Assembly (NCBI GenBank): GCA_017532085.1
Contig: JAFXJT010000025.1
Coordinates: forward strand, 1-61,401
Origin: Oscillospiraceae bacterium
GTDB lineage: Bacteria; Bacillota; Clostridia; Oscillospirales; Ruminococcaceae
Reading direction: 5' to 3'
DNA length: 61,401 nt
In this document: positions 7,514 through 16,280 of the stretch, piece by piece
How positions within the stretch are numbered: position 1 is the first letter of the stretch
How the letters are laid out: each line of letters starts with the position of its first letter
Notes under the pieces: generated by a model
What the model was told of the DNA's origin: nothing
Database searches by the model: none
The model's input: the letters and a program-made list of their open reading frames with translations, nothing else
Position numbers and translations under genes: made by a program

Positions 7514-9862
7514 ATGGATTTTACTTCCCTTCGTATGCAGGAATTTATCCTTCTTGACGGCGGTATGGGTACCATGCTCCACCTGACTGCCGGTGAAATA
7601 CCGGAAGCGCTCAATCTGTCTGATCCCGAACGGATCGCTGCGGTGCATCGTGCCTATTATGCTGCCGGTTCGCAGATTCTTTATGCCAATACCTTCGGTG
7701 CAAACCGACTGAAGCTCGCCGATACCGATCTGGATCCGGCTGCTTGCATCCGAGCTGCCATCCGCATCGCAAAGGAGGCAACCAACGGTGCTGCCTGTGT
7801 CGCTTTGGATGTGGGTCCTACGGGACAACTGCTTCAGCCCAACGGCATGCTCTCCTTTGAGGAAGCCTATGCTTGTTATCGGGAAGTCATGATCGCCGGT
7901 ACCGAGGCCGGCGCCGATCTGATCGTCATCGAAACCATGAGCGATCTGCTGGAAATGAAAGCCGCTCTGCTCGCTGCCAAAGAGCATTCTCATCTTCCTG
8001 TGCTTTGCACCATGACCTTTACCGAAACCGGCAGAACTTTTACCGGCTGTCCGGTTTCTGCCATGGCATTGACGCTGGAAGGTCTGCAGGCCGATGCCAT
8101 CGGCATCAATTGCTCTCTTGGCCCCAGAGAAATGCTGCCTATGATCCGTGAGCTGGCAGATTGGACCTCTTTGCCTCTGATTGTAAAGCCCAATGCAGGA
8201 TTGCCCGATCCTGTTACCGGCATCTATCATATCACGCCCGAAGAATTCGCCAATTATCTCTGCGCATTTGCCGATTGCGGTGTACAGTTCTTTGGCGGAT
8301 GCTGCGGTACAACACCCGATTATATTGCTGCTGTGCGGCAAAAACTGGAATCCAAACGACGTGCCAGAAGAATCTTCCATCCGCAGGCAGCCGTTTGCTC
8401 CGGCACAAAAACAGTGGTGCTGGATCAACCGAAAGTCATCGGTGAACGCATCAATCCCACCGGCAAAAAACGTATGCGGGAGGCTTTGCAGCAGGGAGAT
8501 CTGGACTATCTGCGCAGCGAAGCCATCGCTCAGACCCAAGCCGGTGCCGATCTGCTGGATGTCAATGTGGGAACGCCCGGCATCGATGAGCCGGTGATGC
8601 TTCCGGCTGCTGTTCGTGCCGTCATGGAGGTCAGCGATTTGCCGCTGCAGCTGGATTCTTCGGATCCTGCTGCGCTGGAAGCCGCTTTGCGCATCTATCC
8701 AGGAAAAGCAATTGTCAATTCCGTATGCGGCAAAGAAGCCTCTCTTGCAGCGGTTCTGCCGCTGGTAAAGCATTACGGTGCTGCTGTGGTGGGTCTGACT
8801 TTGGATGAAAACGGTATTCCCGCAACTGCCTCGGAACGCTTCCGCATTGCAGAACGGATTTTACAGCGTGCGCTTTCGCTGGGAATCCCGAAGGAAGATG
8901 TGTATATCGACTGCCTGACACTGACTGCCTCCACCGGTGAGAGCGGTCCTGTGGAAACAATCGCCGCCATGCGCCGTGTACGCATGGAGCTTGGCTTGCA
9001 GACAGTGCTCGGTGTTTCAAACATCAGCTTCGGGCTGCCGAATCGACCGCTGATTAATCGGAACTTTCTGAATATGGCGCTGTCCAACGGTCTGACGCTT
9101 CCCATCCTCAATCCCAAAGCGGAGGATATGATGGATACCATACGTACCTATCGGATGCTTGCGGGCTTTGATGTGAATTGCGCCGATTATATCGCACATT
9201 ATCAGGATACGGTCAATGCTTCTCCTGTGCCGCTCAGCAGCACGTTTTCTCTTTCGGAAGCCGTGGCGCATGGTATGAAGCAGGAGGCGGCTCGCCTTAC
9301 CAAAGAGGCATTGCTGTCCCAAGAGCCTATGACCATCATCAATGAGCATCTGATTCCGGCGCTGGATACCGTGGGCGCTCAATATGAAGCCGGTACGCTG
9401 TTCCTGCCTCAATTGATTCAAGCTGCTACGGCGGCGCAAAGTGCCTTTGCCGTGCTCAAGCAAAGCTTCACAGATCGCTCTGAGGCACAAAGCAAGGGGA
9501 CAATTGTCATCGCTACCGTTCAGGGAGATGTACATGATATCGGCAAAAATATTGTAAAGCTGCTGCTTGAAAATTACGGCTATACCGTCATAGATCTCGG
9601 CAAGGATGTTGCTCCCGAACACATTGTGGAGGCTGCCGTCCAATATCGTGTTTCACTGGTCGGACTCAGTGCACTCATGACGACAACGGTTCCTGCCATG
9701 GCTGCAACCATTGCACTGCTGCATGAACGGATGCCGCAATGCAAGGTCGTGGTAGGCGGTGCGGTACTCACCGAAGAATATGCCATGGAAATTGGTGCCG
9801 ACTGCTATGCTAAGGATGCCAAAGCATCGGTGGATTATGCCAAGATTGTATATGGCGAATAA
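7514..9862 (+). CDS. metH: Cobalamin-dependent methionine synthase (without reactivation domain)
   Basis: MetH transfers a methyl group from methyl-THF to homocysteine through cobalamin. Domain order in the 782 residues: homocysteine S-methyltransferase (about 1-290, zinc ligands in GINCSLGP and FFGGCCGTTP), pterin-binding domain (about 300-560, starting VIGERINPTGKKRM), then the helical cap and Rossmann cobalamin domain (about 570-782) with the cobalt-ligand motif DVHDIGKNIV. The fourth, AdoMet-binding domain of the 1200-residue enzyme is absent but encoded by the preceding gene. The ATG has GGAAAGGA upstream. It is the last methionine gene of the operon; dtd follows by 15 bases. Confidence 0.95.
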   Translation: MDFTSLRMQEFILLDGGMGTMLHLTAGEIPEALNLSDPERIAAVHRAYYAAGSQILYANTFGANRLKLADTDLDPAACIRAAIRIAKEATNGAACVALDVGPTGQLLQPNGMLSFEEAYACYREVMIAGTEAGADLIVIETMSDLLEMKAALLAAKEHSHLPVLCTMTFTETGRTFTGCPVSAMALTLEGLQADAIGINCSLGPREMLPMIRELADWTSLPLIVKPNAGLPDPVTGIYHITPEEFANYLCAFADCGVQFFGGCCGTTPDYIAAVRQKLESKRRARRIFHPQAAVCSGTKTVVLDQPKVIGERINPTGKKRMREALQQGDLDYLRSEAIAQTQAGADLLDVNVGTPGIDEPVMLPAAVRAVMEVSDLPLQLDSSDPAALEAALRIYPGKAIVNSVCGKEASLAAVLPLVKHYGAAVVGLTLDENGIPATASERFRIAERILQRALSLGIPKEDVYIDCLTLTASTGESGPVETIAAMRRVRMELGLQTVLGVSNISFGLPNRPLINRNFLNMALSNGLTLPILNPKAEDMMDTIRTYRMLAGFDVNCADYIAHYQDTVNASPVPLSSTFSLSEAVAHGMKQEAARLTKEALLSQEPMTIINEHLIPALDTVGAQYEAGTLFLPQLIQAATAAQSAFAVLKQSFTDRSEAQSKGTIVIATVQGDVHDIGKNIVKLLLENYGYTVIDLGKDVAPEHIVEAAVQYRVSLVGLSALMTTTVPAMAATIALLHERMPQCKVVVGGAVLTEEYAMEIGADCYAKDAKASVDYAKIVYGE

Positions 9863-9877
9863 GGAGGAACAACGATC

Positions 9878-10342
9878 ATGCGTGCTCTGATTCAAAGAGT
9901 AACCCATGCTGCCGTGACCGTTGAAGGCGTTCAAACCGGTGCTATAAAGCAAGGGTTGCTGGTGCTGCTGGGCGTCACGGAAAGCGATACCGAAGAAGAA
10001 GCACTGCTGCTGGCAGATAAGCTCTGCAAGCTGCGGATTTTTTCCGATGAAAACGATAAAACCAACTGTTCTGTCAATGACATCGGCGGCGGATTGCTTA
10101 TCGTTTCGCAATTCACACTCTGTGCCGATTGCCGCAAGGGTACCCGTCCCAGCTTTTCTCATGCCGGAAACCCTGAGGAAGCCAATCGCCTTTATGAATA
10201 CTTTATGGCGCTTTGCAGAGAACGTGTGCCGCAGGTGGAGCATGGCGAATTTGGTGCACATATGCATATTCAACTGGAAAATGACGGCCCCTTTACGATC
10301 TGGCTGGATACCGATGATCTGAAGCGGCCTCGGAATCACTAA
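9878..10342 (+). CDS. dtd: D-aminoacyl-tRNA deacylase
   Basis: Dtd hydrolyses D-amino acids mis-attached to tRNA, a proof-reading step. The 154-residue product has the two active-site signatures, [21 protein letters not shown] and the C-terminal NDGPFT, at the usual places and the usual length. AAGGAGG lies upstream of the ATG. It is the last gene of the alr operon, closed by a bidirectional terminator. A D-amino-acid link with alr is thematically apt, but co-transcription is the only evidence for it. Confidence 0.95.
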   Translation: MRALIQRVTHAAVTVEGVQTGAIKQGLLVLLGVTESDTEEEALLLADKLCKLRIFSDENDKTNCSVNDIGGGLLIVSQFTLCADCRKGTRPSFSHAGNPEEANRLYEYFMALCRERVPQVEHGEFGAHMHIQLENDGPFTIWLDTDDLKRPRNH

Positions 10343-10387
10343 AAAAATACCGTATGCGGAACACTTTGGTTCTGCATACGGTATTTC
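10341..10387. terminator. Bidirectional intrinsic terminator between dtd and the pseudo-P-type ATPase gene
   Basis: A 17-bp stem (AATACCGTATGCGGAAC against its complement at 10369-10385, one G-T wobble) has a 6-base loop. Seven A residues on the left serve the minus-strand gene and a T-rich stretch on the right serves dtd. Confidence 0.88.
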
Positions 10388-10389
10388 TG

Positions 10390-13020
10390 TTATACTTCTT
10401 TCAGATGAACCGCCGAAAGCGTCAGCAGCGTGGAAATCAGATGAAACACCAGCAAAATTCCACCGCTGAGATCCTCATGGGCGCCGATGATCAGGAAAAT
10501 CAGCACATAAAGCAAGCCCAAACATGAGGATGCCGCCTGTAATACGACTCCCAGCATGGCTGCCCGACGAATCCGCTTGGCTCCGACAATGGTCTGCACA
10601 AAGCCGGGCAATCTGCCCGCACATACCATGGAAGGATTGGCATCATTCAAAGACTGCGTTTCGGCTTCAAAATCCGACTCCAGTCTTGCGGGGATCATTT
10701 TCAAAAGCTCCTCTGAAAATCCAAACATTTTGGCAATACGCCGCTGCGAAAGCAGCGCATCATTGCAGCGTACCAGCAGATAGATCCGTTCACGCTCCAG
10801 CTCATGCAGCCATCGCTTGATGCTTCTGCTGCTGTCCAGTCGGATAATGAACAATGCCGAAACGGTTCCGGATACGGAAAGATACAGTGCCTCATTGCCT
10901 CCTGCCGTCAGTTCCGATTCCTTGGAATATGCAGGCAATCCTGCAATACTGTGCTCCAGCATCATTTCCCGTGTGCCCAACAAGACACGCTTGTTATCCA
11001 GCCATCCGCCAATTCCTTTGCCGTCTTCATAGGCATAGTTTTCCACGGAAAGGATCAACTGCTGCTCTGCCATGATTGCACCGGCAAACAGATCCTTCAG
11101 GATACTGCCTGCATGCTTGGTCAGACTTGCCGCATATTGCAAAGATTCCTCAATCCGGCTTTCACCAATCACCTGGATGGAATGGAGCTTTGCACTGCCT
11201 TCCGGAAACAGCGTTGTCACATCTACCATAACGGTATTCACATCAAAGAAATCATCTACGCTCTGATATCCCAGCAGCAATCCGCTGTTGCGCACATAGC
11301 GCTTGGTACCGGTATCCATGGGCAGATTGGATACCAATGTGATCGAAGCACAGGCCGCTGCTGAAAAAAACAGTGCAAAAATCGATACGCCATAGCATAA
11401 CGCGCTTTCCAGTGCCTCGGAACGAAGCAAGGACAAAAACACCGATACCAACAGCGCCAGCAATGCCACAATCGGTACTGCTATGCGGCAGTATTTATCT
11501 GCCAGATCCGAAGAAAAGGTATAACGCAAAAAATCATTCAGATGCTTGGCAGGCTGCATGGTTGCCATAATCGGGAAATCGCCGCTGGTTCCTCGGGTCA
11601 GATTCTCTGCACGCTTTTCATCCTCAACATAATGAATGGCATATTTGGGGGTATCATCCGAGAGCACTTCGAAGTTTCGCTGCGCCCGACTCACAATCAG
11701 CTTTCTGGAAATGGCATTGATCCACACAGAAAGCAATGCTGTCGATATGTATACCGAAACCAATCGGTTTTGCAGCATGGCAGGATGTGCCATGGTAAGC
11801 ACGGCACTAAGCTCTGCCGAGCAAAGCGATAATGCTGCCAATGTATCACAATCGGCACGCAGCCGAAAGAGCTTCTTGAATCCGCTTTTCAGCAGCTCCC
11901 ACGAAACCGGAACCGCCAGCAGACCCAACAGAATCTGTATCGTCAGATAGCCCATCGGTGATTGCGCGGATGACATGAACACCGGAAGCGGAATCCCGGG
12001 AATCCAATCCAGCAGCGTCACCAGAATGCTGCAAAGCGTGATCATGCTCAACAGCATCACACGAAGAGTCAATGTATTCTGCAGCTCTGCGATATCCCGC
12101 TGAATGGTGAGCTTATCCTCTCGTTTCTGATAGGTCTTTTCCTGCTTTGGCAGATCCATGCGGGGACGACGCTCTGCATCATAGCGTACATCAATATCCA
12201 CTTCGGTTTCACTGCCGGAAGCCGCTTCGCCAAAGCTGATATGGGTATGCTCGGCCTTTTCCATATATCGGATCGGCGCAGATTCCTCATAAGGCTGCTC
12301 CATTAAGGCTTCGGGAATTCTTGCATTCTGCGGATGCCCTACCGCATCGTTTTTGGTTTTGCGCCGTTTGACCGCATTCGGCGCAGGATTCTCTTTTTCC
12401 AGCAGCGTATCCTTCTGATAGGGCATGGAATGGGATCGACGCTTTTTGCGTCCGGAAAGCTCCTTGGCACGTGTGGAATGACTCATGCGGCGAATCTTGG
12501 GCCGATATCGCTGCTCATCCTCCGAGGCACCGCCCTCCCGCAATACGGCATGATCATAGGCCTGCGACGTGGATCCGCTCCAGCGAGAACGTGCTGCCGG
12601 CTCCAGCGTTGCCATGGAATTCATAAAGGATACCTGCGGTTTGCGGATATCCGCCGGCGTAACGGTATCCACAGGCACCTCACTCCGCAAAGGAGCATCC
12701 TTTTTCCGTTTGCGAATGGGATTCCCGTAAGGATCTGTTTTGATCGCCCGACCGTTCTTTCCATATGCCGGTACTTTTTTCTTCTTCGTCTGCCTGACAG
12801 GCTCTGTTTTCAGAGCGCTTGGCTCTATCGGCGTTGTATGCTCTGCCTCCGGAGTTTCAGCGATTTCGGCAGCAGTCGCTTCTGCAGCAGATTGCTCTGC
12901 CGCCTCCTGCGGAATCTGCACCGCTTCTGATTCCCGTTTGCAGTTTTCAATCAACGCATCAATGGAATCACTGGTTTTGAATGACATATCTGTTTGGACT
13001 GCGCATTCCGCACAGACCAC
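10390..13020 (-). CDS. Large membrane protein resembling a catalytically degraded P1B-type ATPase
   Basis: I found no exact family name. The first 300 residues are hydrophilic: acidic-alanine rich near 30-60, then strongly basic. The rest follows the layout of a P1B ATPase: paired membrane segments at about 319-440, a short cytoplasmic loop, two segments at 512-563, a large cytoplasmic part at 570-810 and two closing segments at 821-872. The landmark motifs are replaced. The CPC helix reads SAAACAS (553-559), the DKTGT phosphorylation site reads DVTTL (D600), the TGES loop is missing and the TGDN position reads RCND (751-754). An N-domain-like stretch GKGIGGWLDNKRVLLG (668-682) remains. It is probably an inactive relative with a scaffold or sensor role. 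Start: GTG 13020; ATG 12987 is an alternative. It follows rlmB by 35 bases. Confidence 0.7.
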   Translation of the reverse strand: MVCAECAVQTDMSFKTSDSIDALIENCKRESEAVQIPQEAAEQSAAEATAAEIAETPEAEHTTPIEPSALKTEPVRQTKKKKVPAYGKNGRAIKTDPYGNPIRKRKKDAPLRSEVPVDTVTPADIRKPQVSFMNSMATLEPAARSRWSGSTSQAYDHAVLREGGASEDEQRYRPKIRRMSHSTRAKELSGRKKRRSHSMPYQKDTLLEKENPAPNAVKRRKTKNDAVGHPQNARIPEALMEQPYEESAPIRYMEKAEHTHISFGEAASGSETEVDIDVRYDAERRPRMDLPKQEKTYQKREDKLTIQRDIAELQNTLTLRVMLLSMITLCSILVTLLDWIPGIPLPVFMSSAQSPMGYLTIQILLGLLAVPVSWELLKSGFKKLFRLRADCDTLAALSLCSAELSAVLTMAHPAMLQNRLVSVYISTALLSVWINAISRKLIVSRAQRNFEVLSDDTPKYAIHYVEDEKRAENLTRGTSGDFPIMATMQPAKHLNDFLRYTFSSDLADKYCRIAVPIVALLALLVSVFLSLLRSEALESALCYGVSIFALFFSAAACASITLVSNLPMDTGTKRYVRNSGLLLGYQSVDDFFDVNTVMVDVTTLFPEGSAKLHSIQVIGESRIEESLQYAASLTKHAGSILKDLFAGAIMAEQQLILSVENYAYEDGKGIGGWLDNKRVLLGTREMMLEHSIAGLPAYSKESELTAGGNEALYLSVSGTVSALFIIRLDSSRSIKRWLHELERERIYLLVRCNDALLSQRRIAKMFGFSEELLKMIPARLESDFEAETQSLNDANPSMVCAGRLPGFVQTIVGAKRIRRAAMLGVVLQAASSCLGLLYVLIFLIIGAHEDLSGGILLVFHLISTLLTLSAVHLKEV

Positions 13021-13055
13021 TTCCTCCTCACCTGGTTACTTCCGCATCAGCGGTG

Positions 13056-13799
13056 TTACCGTGCACAGCGCTGCCTTACGACCTCATACATGAGTATGCC
13101 TGCGGCAACCGAAGCATTCAGTGAATTGACTTTTCCATACATTGGTAAGCTCAAAATACCATCACACTGCGCTTTCACAGGTGCACTGAGTCCATATCCC
13201 TCAGAGCCGATCAAAAGCCCTACTGCACCTTTCAGATCCGTGCGGGTATAGTCACTGCCATCCATATCTGCACCGAAAAACCAAAAGCCTTTCTTCTTCA
13301 ATGCAATCATTTCTGTCGCAAGATTTCCCACACGTGCAACCGGAATCCAGCTTGCGGCTCCGGCAGATGTTTTGAATACGGTTTGTGTCAAAGAAGCGCT
13401 CCGCCGTTTGGGGATGATCACACCATCGGCACCTGCCGCTTCCGCTGTACGCAGAATCGCACCCAGATTATGAGGATCCTCGATTCCGTCACAAAGAATC
13501 AGAAACGGTGCGGTGCCTTTTTCTTCACTGCGGCGCAGAATATCCGCAACAGAAGAATAGGCAGCACAAGCGCCCTGTGCGCATACTCCTTGATGATTGG
13601 CATTTTCCGTCATGGCATCCAGCTTACGGCTATCCACAGTTTTTACAACAATACCGCGCTTTTTTGCTTCGTGGCAGATGGCTCCCAGACTGCCTCCCAT
13701 GGCTGTTACAAAAATATGATCCAGCGGTGTATCGGCACGCAGTGCCTCCATAACCGCATTCCGTCCGTAGATATATTGTTCGTTGCTGCATTCTTTCAT
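13056..13799 (-). CDS. rlmB: 23S rRNA (guanosine-2'-O-)-methyltransferase, SpoU/TrmH family
   Basis: This is an RlmB-type 2'-O-methyltransferase of the SPOUT fold, probably modifying G2251 of 23S rRNA. The 247 residues show an N-terminal substrate-binding domain (YIYGRNAVMEAL) and the three knot motifs: DGIEDPHNLGAILRTAEA, GLLIGSEGYGLS and LPMYGKVNSLNASVAAGI. The start is ATG 13799, preceded by AAGGAACGATAAC; the open frame continues upstream without conserved sequence. It has its own promoter and is followed closely by the pseudo-ATPase gene. The exact target base is inferred from family resemblance. Confidence 0.92.
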   Translation of the reverse strand: MKECSNEQYIYGRNAVMEALRADTPLDHIFVTAMGGSLGAICHEAKKRGIVVKTVDSRKLDAMTENANHQGVCAQGACAAYSSVADILRRSEEKGTAPFLILCDGIEDPHNLGAILRTAEAAGADGVIIPKRRSASLTQTVFKTSAGAASWIPVARVGNLATEMIALKKKGFWFFGADMDGSDYTRTDLKGAVGLLIGSEGYGLSAPVKAQCDGILSLPMYGKVNSLNASVAAGILMYEVVRQRCAR

Positions 13800-13858
13800 G
13801 TTATCGTTCCTTTTTTCTGTACAAAGCATCTTTTCCTACTGTCAGATTACTTAAAAAT

Positions 13859-13887
13859 ATTATAACACACCCTTCCGAAAATAACAA
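13859..13887 (-). promoter_or_regulatory. Sigma-A-type promoter of rlmB
   Basis: On the minus strand TTGTTA (13887-13882), a 17-base spacer and TATAAT (13864-13859), about 60 bases before the rlmB start. Confidence 0.7.
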
Positions 13888-13924
13888 GAGACTTCGCAAT
13901 AAAATTTTACTGATTTTTTGCCGC

Positions 13925-14188
13925 TTACTTCAGCACAATGACCGTAATCAAAGCGCCGATCCCCGAACAGCATACGGTATGCAGAAGCAGCCGCAGCAAG
14001 GCTTTTCCCTTACGCTGCCGATTCTGCGGTGCAATCAAACGAATCCAATGCTCCGCCTCGCTGTTCACGGCGCGCGCCGGGATTCCGGTCAGATTGGGTT
14101 TCAGATAAAATACCGCCCGTTCAAAATATGCACTTTCCGGTGTTTGCAGCTCCACAACCGATTTGCTGACACCCTTAAGTCCGATCAT
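13925..14188 (-). CDS. Small hypothetical protein with a C-terminal membrane helix
   Basis: This 87-residue protein begins at ATG 14188, preceded by GGAGG at 7 bases. The N-terminal 60 residues are soluble with no recognised motif (ELQTPESAYFERAVFYLKP). A basic patch (RQRKGK) then leads into a single hydrophobic helix at the C-terminus (LLHTVCCSGIGALITVIVLK), suggesting a tail-anchored protein. It lies downstream of bioY but behind a terminator, so it may have its own weak promoter. No function can be assigned. Confidence 0.6.
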   Translation of the reverse strand: MIGLKGVSKSVVELQTPESAYFERAVFYLKPNLTGIPARAVNSEAEHWIRLIAPQNRQRKGKALLRLLLHTVCCSGIGALITVIVLK

Positions 14189-14259
14189 GATAACGCCTCC
14201 GCTTTCTTTTTGGAATATAGAATACTTTGCCCCTTTTTCGGAGAGAATATACCATTCCA

Positions 14260-14301
14260 ATGAAAAACGCATCGGAATTTTCCCAAAACTCCAATGCGTT
14301 T
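14260..14301 (-). terminator. Intrinsic terminator downstream of bioY
   Basis: On the minus strand AAACGCATTGGA pairs with TCCGATGCGTTT (one G-T wobble) and is followed by TTTTTCATT. It begins a few bases after the bioY stop. Confidence 0.7.
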
Positions 14302-14303
14302 GA

Positions 14304-14846
14304 TCAGATTCGTTTTTTGATGGCTCGGCTGACGCCAAATGCCAAAACAAGCTTCGCCAGATCGGGCAATACAAACGGAATCACCCCAATCATAAGCGCT
14401 GTCCGAATGGAGGTTCCCTCCATCAGCAGACAATACCAGACCGTTCCCAGGCCATAACAGCACAACAGTTCGATTCCCATCGCAATGCTCCGAGCCCGCA
14501 TCGTGCGCTGAGGCATCATCGTATCCAGAAGCCATTCCAGTGCTGCCATCAACAGAAATCCAAACAGATAACCGCCTGTCGGACCCAGCAGGATTCCAAT
14601 TCCGCCTTGAAAGCCGTGAAACATCGGCAATCCCACAGCACCCAGCATCAGATATGCCGCAACAGCCATCCATGCCTGCTTGCCTCCAAGCAGCAGCAAG
14701 GTGCAAAATACAGCAAAGCTCTGCATGGTCACCGGCACTGTCAAGGGAATGGTCAGCCATGCACATACTGACAGCAGCGCCGTGCACAGTGCACAGTATG
14801 TCAGCCGCTGTATCACGCTGTTTGACTTCATTCCCATGGATTTCAT
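14304..14846 (-). CDS. bioY: Biotin transporter substrate-binding subunit BioY
   Basis: BioY is the S-component that captures biotin for an ECF-type importer. The 180-residue product has about six hydrophobic segments and the diagnostic loop FQGGIGILLGPTGGYLFGF. The start overlaps the stop of the upstream CNNM/CBS gene (ATGA); ATG 14837 is an alternative with better spacing from AAGGA. No energising EcfAAT genes are nearby, so it would share a housekeeping module. Biotin uptake fits the need of acetyl-CoA carboxylase, whose carboxyltransferase genes lie in the fab operon of this window. Confidence 0.92.
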   Translation of the reverse strand: MKSMGMKSNSVIQRLTYCALCTALLSVCAWLTIPLTVPVTMQSFAVFCTLLLLGGKQAWMAVAAYLMLGAVGLPMFHGFQGGIGILLGPTGGYLFGFLLMAALEWLLDTMMPQRTMRARSIAMGIELLCCYGLGTVWYCLLMEGTSIRTALMIGVIPFVLPDLAKLVLAFGVSRAIKKRI

Positions 14847-16081
14847 TCCTTGGAGTCCCGTGGAGACAGCGTCAGCACAATGGTCTGGATTTTCTGCTCC
14901 TGCACTGCCAGAACCGTTGCCTCAAACCATGTATCGCTGCAGCGTTCACCCTCCTTGGCGATATGCCCCAACAGCTCGGTAATCCAGCCGCCCACCGAGC
15001 TTCGATCGGTTTCCGGCTGGTTCTCATCCAACGCAAGCGTTTCCCGCAACTCGGCAATGCTGCACTCGCCCATGATTTCATAGGTATGCTCGCCGGTCGG
15101 CCGGATCAGATGCACGATTTCATCGGCTTCATCATAGATCTCGCCTACCAGCTCTTCCAGAATATCCTCCAGCGTCACAATACCCTTGGTGCCGCCGTAT
15201 TGATCAATGACCGCTGCAATATGCGATTTGGAACGCTGCATTTTTCGCAATGCATCACTGATGCGTTCAAATTCCGGAAGCCGCAGAATCGGCTGCATGA
15301 TCGTTTGCAGATCACCATCTCCCTGCTCCAGCATCGCAAAAAAGTCTTTGTCCGTTACAAAGCCTGTAATATCATCGATGGTTTCACAATATACAGGCAA
15401 GCGTGAATAGCGTTCGCTCAAAAACAACTGCTTGATCTTCGGAATGGGCATTGCCTGTTCAATGGCTGTTACATTCACACGAGGCACCAGCACCTCGGAA
15501 ACAGAGATTTCATCAAACTCCAATGCCGAACGCACCAGATCACTTTCCTGTTCCTCCAGCACGCCCTCTTCCTCGATCTGCTCCACAATCACCTTCAGCT
15601 CATCCTCTGTCACAGAAGGATCGTCATCCTTGCTCTGCACCAGTCGGGAAAGCAGATTGAACAGCGCAATCAATGGGGTGAGCAGCCACATAAGTCCCCG
15701 CAGCGGTGCCGCAAAGAGCAGTGCAAGCTGTTCTGCATGAGATTTGGCATAGGATTTCGGCAGGATTTCTCCGAACACCAAAACCAGAACTGTCATAATC
15801 AGTGAGGAGATTCCTACTCCACCCTCTCCGAACCATGCGGTAAACAGAATCGTGCCGATGGAGGCAGAGAGAATATTCACCAGATTATTGCCAATGAGAA
15901 TCGCAGTCAGTGCCTTATCAAAGGATTCGGCAATGGCAAGTGCTCGTGCTGCCGTGGCGTCTCCATGACGGGCCCGATTCTTCAGCCGGATCTTATTTAC
16001 ACTGGAATATGCCGTTTCACAAGCGGAAAACAATGCGGAACATACGAGCAATATCAGAATCAACAGGATGTGTATGGGCAT
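14843..16081 (-). CDS. CNNM/CBS-domain membrane protein (HlyC/CorC family)
   Basis: Domain order in 412 residues: DUF21/CNNM transmembrane domain with four hydrophobic segments (about 1-140), acidic linker (DDDPSVTEDELKVIVEQIEEEG), two CBS repeats (about 200-320, including VPRVNVTAIE and DQYGGTKGIVTLEDILEELVGEI), and a C-terminal CorC/HlyC domain (about 335-410). Members are implicated in magnesium or cobalt homeostasis; older annotation calls them hemolysins. The transport direction cannot be read from sequence. Its ATG has AAGGAAAGGATT upstream. It is the first gene before bioY, to which it is coupled by a 4-base overlap. Confidence 0.92.
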   Translation of the reverse strand: MPIHILLILILLVCSALFSACETAYSSVNKIRLKNRARHGDATAARALAIAESFDKALTAILIGNNLVNILSASIGTILFTAWFGEGGVGISSLIMTVLVLVFGEILPKSYAKSHAEQLALLFAAPLRGLMWLLTPLIALFNLLSRLVQSKDDDPSVTEDELKVIVEQIEEEGVLEEQESDLVRSALEFDEISVSEVLVPRVNVTAIEQAMPIPKIKQLFLSERYSRLPVYCETIDDITGFVTDKDFFAMLEQGDGDLQTIMQPILRLPEFERISDALRKMQRSKSHIAAVIDQYGGTKGIVTLEDILEELVGEIYDEADEIVHLIRPTGEHTYEIMGECSIAELRETLALDENQPETDRSSVGGWITELLGHIAKEGERCSDTWFEATVLAVQEQKIQTIVLTLSPRDSKE

Positions 16082-16169
16082 GAATGATGGAATCCTTTCC
16101 TTTTCTGAGCAGGCTTGGCCGCTCTCTTTTCATGTTTCCTCAGCGATTGTTGCAATCATACATCTTAAT

Positions 16170-16198
16170 ATTATAGCAGAAATCAATTGCAATTGCAA
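16170..16198 (-). promoter_or_regulatory. Sigma-A-type promoter of the CNNM/CBS-bioY operon
   Basis: On the minus strand TTGCAA (16198-16193), 17-base spacer, TATAAT (16175-16170). It lies back to back with the promoter for the GtrA-like gene, leaving an 18-bp gap between the two -35 boxes. Confidence 0.78.
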
Positions 16199-16215
16199 GC
16201 ATAATTACAAAACAC

Positions 16216-16244
16216 TTGCCAAAATGAAAAAACTGTGGTATAAT
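16216..16244 (+). promoter_or_regulatory. Sigma-A-type promoter of the GtrA-like gene
   Basis: TTGCCA (16216-16221), 17-base spacer, TATAAT (16239-16244), 36 bases before the start codon at 16281. Confidence 0.82.
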
Positions 16245-16280
16245 CGGTACAACTTTGATATTCACACGGAGGATCCTTTC

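Noticed and set aside
16068-16280. Longer N-terminus for the GtrA-like protein (start at 16068)
   Set aside because: The extension would be translated from upstream of a strong promoter and is not conserved; ATG 16281 has a good ribosome site.
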